A stretch of DNA of 28,178 bases from Vicinamibacteria bacterium (lineage in GTDB: Bacteria > Acidobacteriota > Vicinamibacteria > Fen-336 > JAGNNV01), in contig JAENWE010000298.1 of the NCBI GenBank assembly GCA_016650185.1, positions 1-28,178 on the forward strand. The letters are read 5' to 3'. Position numbers and translations under genes: made by a program. Below the pieces are notes generated by a model. It did not search any database, had not been told where the DNA came from, and saw nothing but the letters and a program-made list of their open reading frames with translations. Positions 16,006 to 27,310 of the stretch are shown here, one piece after another; the stretch's first letter is position 1; every line of letters begins with the position of its first letter.

Positions 16006-16850
16006 AAAGGCAGGCCGCGGCGGAACCTGGCCGCTTTTCTCGCTTCCGCTACGACCACATCGAACGTCGGGATGTCCTCGTCCCATTCGTACAGCGTCGC
16101 CACCCGCCCCGTCTTCTTGCAGGCGTGTGCGTAGAGCTGCCAGACCTCGTCAATCGCGTGGTCGGAATGGGTGTCGACGATGTGGGTGCCCTTGTTCGTG
16201 TGCCCGGCGAGGTGGTACTGCACGACGCGATCGGCAGGAATGGCGTCGATGTACTCGATCGGATCGAATCGGTGGTTGAACGAACTCACATAGACGTTGT
16301 TCACATCGAGGAGAAGCCCGCAGTCCGCTTCCTTCGCCAGACGAGCCAGGAACTCCCACTCCGGCATGCTGGAGTGAGCGAATTCGACATACGAAGAGGG
16401 GTTTTCCAGGACCAGCGGCCTTTCCAGGATCTGCGACACCTGCTTCGCCCGCTTGACCGTGTGAGTCAGAGCCTCCTCGGTGTAGGGCATGGGCAGAAGG
16501 TCGTGAGTATTGCGCCCCAGCACCCCCGTCCAGCAGAGATGATCCGAGACCCAATGCGCCTTCGTGCGATCGGCGAGGGCCTTGAGCTTCTTCAGGTGTT
16601 CGCGATTCAAAGGATCGGTGCTGCCGATCGACATCGACACGCCGTGGAGGGCCACCGGGTAGCGCTCGGCCACCTGATCGAGGATGTACATCGGCCGGCC
16701 GCCGGTGTCCATGTAGTTCTCGGAGAGGATCTCGAACCAGTCGATCTTCGGCCACTTGGAGACGATGTGCGAATAGTGCGAGGTCCGCAGGCCGATGCCG
16801 ATCCCGAGATCCTTGAATCCGAAGCGATTGCCTTTCGGCTTGGAGGTCAT
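16002..16850 (-). CDS. DUF692 multinuclear non-heme iron oxygenase (MNIO), RiPP-modifying
   Basis: 282 residues, the usual DUF692 length, TIM-barrel fold. Family signatures are in order: GIGLRTSHY, FEILSENYM, LHGVSMSIG, SDHLCW, LLPMPYTEE, LENPSSYV, LLDVNNVYVS, HLAGH, DTHSD and YEWDEDIP. Their conserved His, Glu, Asp and Asn residues bind two or three irons. Characterised relatives (MbnB, TglH, HvfB, BufB) use O2 to convert precursor cysteines into oxazolone/thioamide or related heterocycles. It lies between the cysteine-repeat precursor and the DUF2063 partner, so the precursor at 16924-17370 is the expected substrate. It is separated from that gene by an intrinsic terminator, which should keep enzyme levels below precursor levels. 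Which modification it makes here is unknown. Confidence 0.93.
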   Translation of the reverse strand: MTSKPKGNRFGFKDLGIGIGLRTSHYSHIVSKWPKIDWFEILSENYMDTGGRPMYILDQVAERYPVALHGVSMSIGSTDPLNREHLKKLKALADRTKAHWVSDHLCWTGVLGRNTHDLLPMPYTEEALTHTVKRAKQVSQILERPLVLENPSSYVEFAHSSMPEWEFLARLAKEADCGLLLDVNNVYVSSFNHRFDPIEYIDAIPADRVVQYHLAGHTNKGTHIVDTHSDHAIDEVWQLYAHACKKTGRVATLYEWDEDIPTFDVVVAEARKAARFRRGLPL

Positions 16851-16863
16851 GGAATTTCCAGTG

Positions 16864-16900
16864 TAGAAGAAAAAGGCCGCGGGGAAAAAGCCCCGCGGCC
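16864..16900 (-). terminator. Intrinsic terminator between RiPP precursor and MNIO genes
   Basis: A perfect 10-bp GC stem, GGCCGCGGGG (16875-16884) and CCCCGCGGCC (16891-16900), with a 6-nt loop. On the minus strand it is followed by five Ts and a T/C-rich stretch. It sits 24 bp after the precursor stop and 14 bp before the MNIO start region. Partial read-through would give much precursor mRNA and little enzyme mRNA, as in many RiPP and bacteriocin operons. Confidence 0.85.
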
Positions 16901-16923
16901 CAGTTACGCACGGCGTCGATCGA

Positions 16924-17370
16924 CTACTTCTTCGGAGCGGGCGCCATGTGCTTCGCGTTCACAGGCACGCCGCAGCCGCCTTTGCCCTTGCAGGTGTTCT
17001 TCCCCGCGCAACCGGCGTCGCCAGGGGCGCAGCCGCCCTGGCCCTTGCACTCGTTCTTGCCCTTGCACTCGTGCTTGGCGGAGGTGGCGCAGCCACCCTT
17101 GCCCTTACACTCGTTCTTGGCCGCGCAGCCGCCCTTGCCCTTGCATGAGTTCTTGCCCGCGCAGCCGGCGTCGCCGGTTTTGCAGCCACCCTTGCCCTTG
17201 CACTCGTTGGCGCCCTTGCAGCCGCCCTGACCCTTGCACTCGTTCATGCCCTTGCAGACGTGCTTGGGGGCCTTGTCGGCAGGCTTCTTGTCTTGAGCGA
17301 AGACCTTGGTTCCAGCCACGACACCCGCGGCAATGCCCGCGATCGCTTTTGTGAAATCTCGACGCTTCAT
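16924..17370 (-). CDS. Putative RiPP precursor: Tat-type leader plus Cys-hexad repeat peptide
   Basis: 148 residues from ATG 17370 (AGGA 5 nt upstream and AGGAG further back); the frame also runs 23 codons upstream without support. The leader KRRDFTK (2-8) followed by a hydrophobic stretch and VFA-Q (23-26) looks like a twin-arginine signal cut after residue 25. The mature 123 residues are Lys/Gly-rich with 16 Cys at 39, 45, 51, 57, 63 | 70, 76, 82, 88, 94 | 102, 108, 114 | 121, 127, 133. Spacing is exactly six inside each block. Hexads alternate C[KA][GA]xN[EST] with CKG[KQ]GG, and two GDAGCAGKN segments recur. The adjacent DUF692/DUF2063 pair marks it as an MNIO substrate. Metal, probably copper, binding is the likely role. 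A plain unmodified metallothionein-like protein is the alternative. Confidence 0.85.
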   Translation of the reverse strand: MKRRDFTKAIAGIAAGVVAGTKVFAQDKKPADKAPKHVCKGMNECKGQGGCKGANECKGKGGCKTGDAGCAGKNSCKGKGGCAAKNECKGKGGCATSAKHECKGKNECKGQGGCAPGDAGCAGKNTCKGKGGCGVPVNAKHMAPAPKK

Positions 17371-17398
17371 AATATTCCTAGACTCCTTGAGCTCACGC

Positions 17399-17412
17399 CC
17401 GCTTCGAAGCGG
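17399..17412. promoter_or_regulatory. 14-bp perfect palindrome upstream of the RiPP precursor
   Basis: CCGCTTCGAAGCGG, ending 28 bp before the precursor start codon. The length and location suit a dimeric repressor or activator site. I see no convincing -35/-10 pair around it, so the promoter may use an alternative sigma factor. A self-complementary hairpin in the mRNA leader is the alternative reading. Confidence 0.4.
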
Positions 17413-17460
17413 CTCCCCACGCCGCCGGGCGTAAACCATTGAATGGGGACCATGGGTTGT

Positions 17461-17682
17461 TTAAGTTCGGACCAGGGACACCCCTGGACGCAGAGTGCTT
17501 CCCAGTCTACGGCCAAACTTCCCTTTTGGATGGTCGTCGCTCGGAAAAAGTTTCAGGCGGCTGATGACTGCTGAAAAGAGGGGGGCGGGTATGAGCTTCT
17601 CGGCTTCTTCCGAGTCTTGGATGCTTCCTGAAACACAGATGGAAATCCCGACGAAGAAAAGAAGAAAGAACACCTCTTTCAT
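17461..17682 (-). CDS. Possible small secreted protein, 73 aa
   Basis: From ATG 17682 the minus strand encodes a protein with an apparent Sec signal peptide: MKEV, a Phe/Leu/Val-rich core of about 14 residues, then SGS near residue 20. A short charged region follows (SIQDSEEAEKL). AGGG lies 10 nt before the start. I do not recognise any family. It is the only plausible coding content in the 390-bp gap between recO and the precursor, and it points toward the RiPP genes. The last 15 codons cross a hairpin (17472-17487), which lowers confidence in the C-terminus. It may be a chance frame. Confidence 0.35.
   Translation of the reverse strand: MKEVFFLLFFVGISICVSGSIQDSEEAEKLIPAPLFSAVISRLKLFPSDDHPKGKFGRRLGSTLRPGVSLVRT
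17472..17487. repeat. Short perfect hairpin, CCAGGG/CCCTGG
   Basis: Arms of 6 bp with a 4-nt loop (ACAC) in the gap upstream of the RiPP precursor. There is no T-tract on either side, so it is not an obvious terminator. Confidence 0.5.
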
Positions 17683-17704
17683 GTTAGGTTCACCCTGCTT
17701 CAAG

Positions 17705-17746
17705 AGGAGGCCGATCGGAGCCCGCCATGGGCCGATCGGACCTCCT
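17705..17746. promoter_or_regulatory. Long dyad in the recO leader
   Basis: AGGAGG-CCGATCGG (17705-17718) is mirrored by CCGATCGG-A-CCTCCT (17732-17746) across a 13-bp loop, giving a 14-bp stem with one bulge. CCGATCGG is itself a palindrome, so the element can also be read as two protein-binding sites. The right arm ends 14 bp before the recO ATG, where it could limit ribosome access. It has no T-tract. Confidence 0.5.
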
Positions 17747-17760
17747 AAGGCGCCGTCACG

Positions 17761-18518
17761 ATGCCTCCTCTCACCACGGACGCTCTGGTTCTGCGAACGC
17801 TTCCGCTGGGGGAAATGAGCGTCGTCGCGGTGCTCCTCACGAGGAGCAAGGGGAAGGTGAGGGCTGTCGCCAAGGGCGCGCGCGGCCCAGGCCACAGGTA
17901 CCAGTCGTCCCTGCAGCCCCTTTCCGAAGTGCGCACTACGTTGTACGGTCGTGAAGGGACGGAACTGTTCCGGCTCGGCGCGGTTGAGCTCCTCCGTTCC
18001 TCAGAACCCCCAAACAGCAATCTCGAAAGTCTCCTCGCGTTGGAATACTGCGCCGAATTGTTCGAAGCCTTTCTCCCGCCCGAGGCGAGGGACGACGACG
18101 CCTACCGACTGGGCCGCTCGTGCGTCACGGCGCTCAAGCAGCGCGGACCGGCCGGGACCGCGGTGATGAGGTATGCGGAGGCCTGGACGCTCAAGCTTCA
18201 CGGCCTGTATCCCTCTCTCTCGCGTTGCCTCGCCTGCCGGCAGCCGATCACCATGGGGCTCTGCTTCGATCACACCGACGCGCGGGCGGTCTGTTCGAAC
18301 TGCGGCTCGAAGCGGACGGAGATTCTCGATGCCGACTCGCGGGCCCTCCTTCGGTCGGCGCTGCGCCTGTCTCCTTCTAACTTCGCCCTTCGCACCGAGG
18401 GCATTGACCTCACTCCCATCGCAACGTTTCACCGGGTGCTGATCGAAAGCCATTTGGGGCGATCTCTGAATTCATCGCGAGTCATCGAGAGCGTTCTCAG
18501 AGAGACGGTACGACCGTC

Positions 18519-18522
<4 letters not shown>
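17761..18522 (+). CDS. recO: DNA repair protein RecO
   Basis: 253 residues. The N-terminal OB-fold is recognisable from TTDALVLRTLPLGEMSVVAVLLTRSKGKVRAVAKGAR. The helical C-terminal domain carries a zinc site, Cys156-x2-Cys159 and Cys178-x2-Cys181. RecO anneals single strands and, with RecR, loads RecA on SSB-coated gaps in the RecF pathway. It begins the run recO-glyQ-glyS-ppdK, an arrangement I associate with deltaproteobacterial genomes. The stop overlaps the glyQ ATG by 4 bp. The upstream dyad at 17705-17746 may affect its expression. Confidence 0.93.
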
Positions 18523-19395
<873 letters not shown>

Positions 19396-19403
<8 letters not shown>

Positions 19404-21588
19404 GTTTCTGTTCGAGATCGGTTTTGAGGAGATGCCGGCGCCCTGGCTCTCCGGTCTGGCCGACCAGCTTCGCTCCCGGTTCGCTTCGGTTGCCGGAGAG
19501 GAGCGGCTGGCCCCGTCCGACGTTCGCGTCTTCTGGACCTCGCGCCGTCTGGTTCTGGTCGCTCAGTTGAAATCTCGCCAGGACGATCGGATGGTGGTCG
19601 AATGGGGTCCCGCCGCGAAGATCGCGAAGGACGCTTCCGGGAACTGGTCGAAGGCCGCGGAAGGGTTTGCGAAAAAGCAATCGGTGAGCCTTGATGTCCT
19701 GACTCTTTCGCCCAAGGTTGAAGGATCGGCGGATCTTCATGTGTCGGCGAGGAAGCACCTTCTCGGTCGACCGACCCCTGAGGTGCTCGCGGGAGTGCTG
19801 CCCACGCTTCTCCGCGGCTTCAACTTCCCCAAGCGGATGAACTGGGATGCCTGGCTCGACGATGGCCGGGGGGCTTTCGAATTCGGCCGGCCGATTCGGT
19901 GGATGGTGGCCCTCTTCGACGGCAACGTGGTCCCGGCCACCATCTTCGATTGCGTCGCCGGAGCCAAGGCCGGGCCTCGGGTGGCGAGCGGCCGCCGCTC
20001 GATGGGAAATCGTTTCTACCCGCGCGGCGCCTCCGATCGGGGCTTCGACGTGCGATCGTTCGCCGAACTTGAAGCCGGCCTCAACGCCCGGTTCGTGATC
20101 CTCGATCCCGCGAGCCGCGCCGAACGGATCCGAGCTCAAGTGGTCGTCGCGGGCGGCGACCCATCGGGCGAGGCCGCTCCTCTTCTTCACGAATGGTCGG
20201 ATCTCGTCGAATATCCGACTGTGGTGGTCGGGACGATTCCCAAAGAATTCGCGGACTTGCCCGACGAGGTGCTCAATACCGTCCTCGCCCACCACCAGAA
20301 GGCGGCGACGCTTCCTCGCGACCAGGATGGCGCGCCGCGCTTCGCCGCCATTTCCGGGGTTGATGACGCCGCGGTTCAGAATGCCGCACGCGGTCAAGAG
20401 CGGGTCATTGTGGCCCGCCTCAAAGACGCGCGGTTTTTCTACGACGAGGACCGCAAACGGACTCTCGAAAGCCGCGTTGATGAACTCGCAGCGATCACGT
20501 TTCAGAAAGGCCTGGGATCCTATAAGGACAAGGTTATGCGGATGGAGTCGGTGGCTAGGCGAGAAGCGGAGGTGGCAACACTAAGGCCCGATGCCGAGGC
20601 CTGGACCGACGCAGCAGAGGCCCTTCGACTCTCCAAGGCCGACCTTGTCACGCAGATGGTGAGGGAGTTTCCTGAGCTGCAGGGACAGATGGGTGGGATC
20701 TATGCCCGGCGATCGAAAAGTCCGCGGATCGCTGACGCGATTGCGCTCCACTATCAGGCCTCGCCAACTCCGACTGCTGGGACGGCCATAAGCCTCGTGT
20801 CGGCTGCGACGTCGTGTGTCGACAAACTTGACACCTTGGTTGGTCATTTTCGTATTGGGGACGCGCCCACCGGCAGTGCGGATCCGTATGCCTTGCGCCG
20901 CGCTGGGCAAGGCATAGTTCGAACGTTGCTTGAACTTGATCCGGGCGCCGTCAAGCTGGCGACCGTCGCCAACCGGCTGAACGATGCATATTCAGATCAA
21001 CTCGGGCACCCTCAGAGCAAGCCCGAGGTTCTTACGCGCATCGGTGAGTTTCTGGTGGATCGTCTCCGGCACGTCCTGCAATCCCGCGGGTACGATGCCT
21101 CTGTGATAGACGCTGTTCTTGCGGCGAGGGAGAGGAGCAGTGCGAGGAGTGGGCGCAACACGGCACTTGAGAACCTTCCCTTGGTCGAACACGATATTCA
21201 AGAACTGTCGCGTCTCTACGCAGAGCAGCGAGAGGTGTTTGATGGTCTTGCGGAGGCGTTCAAGCGCGCGAAGAACATCGTTGGGGACACGCCTGCCGGG
21301 GTTGTGGATCCGGTCAGCTTCGTCGAGGATGTGGAACGAGCCCTTTTCGCGGCGATCATCGAGGCCGAGGGCACGCCCGGGTCTGATCCGGCGGCTCGGC
21401 TCCGCGCTGTGGCGGCACTTCGCGCGGAAGTTGATGCCTTTTTCAAGGGCGTCATGGTCAACGCCGACGATCCCAGGCTTAAGGCCAATCGCCTCGCCCT
21501 CCTTTCCAGACTTTTAAACCTCGTTTACGAGGTCGCGGATCTATCCAAGCTGGCCACGCCTACAGGCGAACGCCCAGCTTCTTCATAG
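19396..21588 (+). CDS. glyS: Glycyl-tRNA synthetase beta subunit
   Basis: 730 residues from a GTG overlapping glyQ. The N-terminus EFLFEIGFEEMPAPWL is typical of GlyS, and the central KQKR-like and HD-type regions (LPDEVLNTVLAHHQKAATL) follow. The C-terminal part (about 600-710) is the tRNA-anticodon-binding DALR-like domain, with FFKGVMVNADDPRLKANRLALL. The beta chain is needed for tRNA binding in the alpha2beta2 complex. From about codon 385 (near 20550) codon choice changes: ATA, CTA, TTA, AGT, AGA and CCA appear, which are rare or absent in the first half and in neighbouring genes. That suggests a recombinant 3' half. The ribosome-binding site of ppdK overlaps its stop codon. Confidence 0.96.
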
Positions 21589-21600
21589 GAGAAAAACAAA

Positions 21601-24423
<2,823 letters not shown>

Positions 24424-24445
24424 CCCCTTGCCTCCCTCGATCCAC

Positions 24446-24512
24446 GGCGCCATGCTCCCCCCCGCAGGGGGGAGTTTCCCGCAGCCCGGAAGGACTCGCG
24501 GGTCGTGGCGCC
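24446..24512 (+). promoter_or_regulatory. Structured three-way-junction-like element upstream of the CorA gene
   Basis: Nested complementarity: outer arms GGCGCCA (24446-24452) and TGGCGCC (24506-24512); inside them a perfect 8-bp hairpin CTCCCCCC (24455-24462)/GGGGGGAG (24467-24474) followed by TTT; then CCCGC (24478-24482)/GCGGG (24498-24502). The first hairpin plus TTT could be a weak terminator for ppdK. The whole could be a folded leader of the divalent-cation transporter, whose start is 40 bp downstream. No known riboswitch consensus was recognised. Confidence 0.5.
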
Positions 24513-24552
24513 AGGGTGGAGGCGGGCGATCGGCGCCCCCGGGGGCAAGGTC

Positions 24553-25518
24553 GTGCTGACGTACTTCCGGTGCGTCAAGGGGAAGATTGAGCGTCGACCC
24601 GGATTCTCGGCCGCGGATCTGGCCGACTATCCGCAGGCCCAGCACTGGATCGACCTCGAGGATCCAACCGCCGAGGAAGTGAAGATTCTCGAGGAGGTCT
24701 TCCACTTTCACCCCCTGGCCATTGAGGACACCATCTCGGACATTCAGGCGCCGAAGATGGATGATTATGGGGACTACGCCTTCCTGGTGGTCCACGGGGT
24801 CCGCTCCGAGGCGCCCAAGGACACGTTTCTTACCAGGGAACTCGACGTTTTCCTGGGTCCGAACTACCTGGTCACTCATCATGAAGGCCTGATGCGATCG
24901 ATCCGGGGCGCTCAGGAACAGTGCGATAAGAACTTCATGACCGCGATGCCCAAGGGCGTCGACTATCTTCTGCATCAGATTCTGGACTACCTGTTCGACC
25001 ACTATTTCCCCGTGATCGATTCGATCGACACCCGGATCGACCTGCTCCAGCAGGAGGTTTTCCGGAAGCCCGAGCAGGAGGCGCTCGACAAGATCTTCGC
25101 TTTGAAACGCGACGTCTTGAATCTCCGGCGCTCCTGCATGCCCCAACGGGAGATCGTCCATCGCCTGTCCCGTAACGAGGTAAAGGTGGTTTCCGCAAAG
25201 GCCTCGGTCTACTTCCGCGACATTCACGACACTCTCTACCGCATTGTCGAGGCCTCGTACGCTCACCAGGATCAGGCTCAGAGCACGCTCGATGCCTACC
25301 TCACCGGAGTCAGCAATCAGCTGAACGAGACGATGAAACGCCTGACCATGATCAGCGCTCTCCTGGCTCCTCTCACCGTCATCACCGGCTATTGGGGGAT
25401 GAATTTTCAGCACATGCCGGAGTTGCAGCTTGACTGGGGTCCGGTTCTGCCGATCGGCCTGATGGTCGTGACGTCGGGTGGGCTGTTGTTCTACTTCAAG
25501 CGACGCGGCTGGATCTAG
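24553..25518 (+). CDS. corA: CorA-family magnesium/cobalt transporter
   Basis: 321 residues from the GTG at 24553; the frame is open from 24505, but those extra codons cross the end of the structured leader. The family's N-terminal cytoplasmic alpha/beta domain (WIDLEDPTAEEVKILEEVFHFHPLAIEDTI) is followed by the long stalk helices. Two C-terminal membrane helices follow (about 266-281 and 297-315). The selectivity motif GMN is at 282-284 in TGYWGMNF, and a basic tail, KRRGWI, ends the protein. It is a homopentameric inner-membrane channel for Mg2+, also Co2+ or Ni2+. The MPEL-like loop after GMN is HMPEL. It lies 130 bp after ppdK and 13 bp before mutL. Confidence 0.92.
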   Translation: MLTYFRCVKGKIERRPGFSAADLADYPQAQHWIDLEDPTAEEVKILEEVFHFHPLAIEDTISDIQAPKMDDYGDYAFLVVHGVRSEAPKDTFLTRELDVFLGPNYLVTHHEGLMRSIRGAQEQCDKNFMTAMPKGVDYLLHQILDYLFDHYFPVIDSIDTRIDLLQQEVFRKPEQEALDKIFALKRDVLNLRRSCMPQREIVHRLSRNEVKVVSAKASVYFRDIHDTLYRIVEASYAHQDQAQSTLDAYLTGVSNQLNETMKRLTMISALLAPLTVITGYWGMNFQHMPELQLDWGPVLPIGLMVVTSGGLLFYFKRRGWI

Positions 25519-25531
25519 TCCCATTCTTCGC

Positions 25532-27310
25532 ATGCAGAGGATCGCCCGTCTCCCGGATGATGTCGTCAACCAGATCGCCGCGGGCGAGGTGGTGGAACGG
25601 CCCGCTTCCGTGGTCAAGGAACTGCTCGAGAATGCCCTCGACGCCGAAGCGACGCGGATCGTCATCGAGCTCGAGCAGGGAGGCAAGCGCTTGATTCGGG
25701 TGAGGGATGACGGCCTGGGTATCGATCCGTCGGACCTGTCGATGGCCATCGAGCGCCACGCCACGTCGAAACTCCGGAATGCCTCCGACCTCGAACACAT
25801 AGCGTCGAGCGGCTTTCGGGGAGAGGCCCTGCCGTCGATCGGCAGTGTGGCCGAACTCTCCATCATCAGCCGGACCGGGGACGCGTCTGAAGGGGCCATG
25901 GTCTCGGTGAGCTTCTCGAGAGCAACGCCCACGCGCCCCGCGGGACATCCGGTGGGAACGACGGTCGAAGTCAGGAACCTCTTCGCGGAGATCCCCGCCC
26001 GCCGCAAGTTCCTGCGCGCCGAGTCGACGGAACTCCGGCATGCGGTCGAGATCGTCTCGCTTCTCGCCATGTCGCGCTCGGCGGTTGGCTTCACGATCCG
26101 CGCGGACGGGAGAGAAGTCCTGGCTCTTCCGCCCGCGGCCTCCCTTGAGGAGCGCGTGGCCGGGGTCCTCGGTCGCGACCTGGCGGGAAATCTCGCACCC
26201 GTCGATTATGAAGAGCAGGGGATCGCGGTGTCCGGCTTTGTGTCGCGCGATCCATCTCGCGGCGGAGCGCGGCCGGACATACGCGCGTACGTGAATGGCC
26301 GGCCGGTCAAGGATCGGGGCCTCTCGAAGGCCGTGAGCGAGGCCTATCGCGCCCTCGGTCACTTCGACGCCAAGCCCTCCGCGGTGATTTTCGTGGACGT
26401 TGGCCTCGACATGGTGGACGTCAACGTCCATCCTGCCAAGACGGAGGTGCGCTTTCGCGAGGCCTCCCGGGTGTTTCAGACCGTGGTTCGAGCGGTGCGC
26501 CGAGCGCTCGCCGGCCCATCGGAAGAAGCGAGGCCGAATCCCTGGGCCGCTCGCTTCGCTCGGAGCGAAGATCGGGGGGGCGTCGCCGTCGCGACTGGCT
26601 TGGGTTCACTGGATGCGACCCGCGAAGCCTATGCGGTTGCCGACTCACCGTCCGCGCAAGTTTGGGACTCGACTCCCGCGGCCGAGGGAGCCTCGCGGTT
26701 TGGCTCCCAGGTCGGAGTCCCAGCCACGATCCTGGGGCAGTTCCGCGACACGTACATCGTGGCTTCCCTCGGCGGCGACCTGTGGCTCTTCGACCAGCAC
26801 ACATCGCATGAGCGGGCGAGGTTCGAGGCGATTGAGAGGAGAAAGGCGGGCGAGAGAGCCCAGAGCCAGGCTCTACTGGAACCCGTGGTGATTGAGGTGT
26901 CGTCGTCCCTGGCCCTGCTGGCGGAAGAAGCCTCCCTGGAGCTTTACGCTCTGGGCTTTGAGCTCGAATCGTTCGGCGCCGGCTCGCTCCTGGTCAGGTC
27001 GATCCCGCATTTGCTTACTGGCCGCGATCCCGCAGAAGCCGTTCAGAAGATCCTGAGGCAGATAGAAGACGGGGCGCACACGCAGTGGGCCGTCGAGGGC
27101 CGTACTCATCGTCTCGCCGCGAGTCTGGCCTGCCACTCGGCCGTCAGGGCAGGCCAGAAGATCAACCAGCCCACGATGCAGGAGATTGTTGACGGACTGC
27201 TCGCATCCGAATTCCAGGACTACTGCCCCCACGGCCGCCCGACCAGACATCGGATCCCGAAGGAGGACGTGGCCCGCTGGTTCGAACGCACGGGCTGGCG
27301 AAGGTCCTGA
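25532..27310 (+). CDS. mutL: DNA mismatch repair protein MutL (endonuclease type)
   Basis: 592 residues from ATG 25532; the open frame starts earlier, inside the CorA gene, but MQRIARLPDDVVNQIAAGEV is the true N-terminus. The GHKL ATPase has ELLENALDA (Glu33, Asn34), RDDGLGID (58-65), RHATSKL and GFRGEALPSI (94-103). A linker of about 100 variable residues leads to the dimerisation/endonuclease domain. DQHTSHERARFE (421-432) matches the metal-binding DQHxxxExxxxE motif with Thr replacing the usual Ala. ACHSAVRAG (533-541) and CPHGRP (565-570) complete the site. MutL of this type nicks DNA itself, as in bacteria lacking MutH. No miaA or mutS gene lies alongside in the window. Confidence 0.97.
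   Translation: MQRIARLPDDVVNQIAAGEVVERPASVVKELLENALDAEATRIVIELEQGGKRLIRVRDDGLGIDPSDLSMAIERHATSKLRNASDLEHIASSGFRGEALPSIGSVAELSIISRTGDASEGAMVSVSFSRATPTRPAGHPVGTTVEVRNLFAEIPARRKFLRAESTELRHAVEIVSLLAMSRSAVGFTIRADGREVLALPPAASLEERVAGVLGRDLAGNLAPVDYEEQGIAVSGFVSRDPSRGGARPDIRAYVNGRPVKDRGLSKAVSEAYRALGHFDAKPSAVIFVDVGLDMVDVNVHPAKTEVRFREASRVFQTVVRAVRRALAGPSEEARPNPWAARFARSEDRGGVAVATGLGSLDATREAYAVADSPSAQVWDSTPAAEGASRFGSQVGVPATILGQFRDTYIVASLGGDLWLFDQHTSHERARFEAIERRKAGERAQSQALLEPVVIEVSSSLALLAEEASLELYALGFELESFGAGSLLVRSIPHLLTGRDPAEAVQKILRQIEDGAHTQWAVEGRTHRLAASLACHSAVRAGQKINQPTMQEIVDGLLASEFQDYCPHGRPTRHRIPKEDVARWFERTGWRRS

Noticed and set aside
15867..17354. Plus-strand frame of about 495 codons opposite the RiPP genes
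   Set aside because: It runs across DUF692, the terminator and the precursor in antisense; the Cys/Pro/Arg-rich tail is the complement of the hexad repeat.
16924..17439. Precursor starting 23 codons earlier with MVYARRRGEPL
   Set aside because: The ribosome-binding site and the twin-arginine signal fit ATG 17370; the extra codons cover the palindrome and leader.
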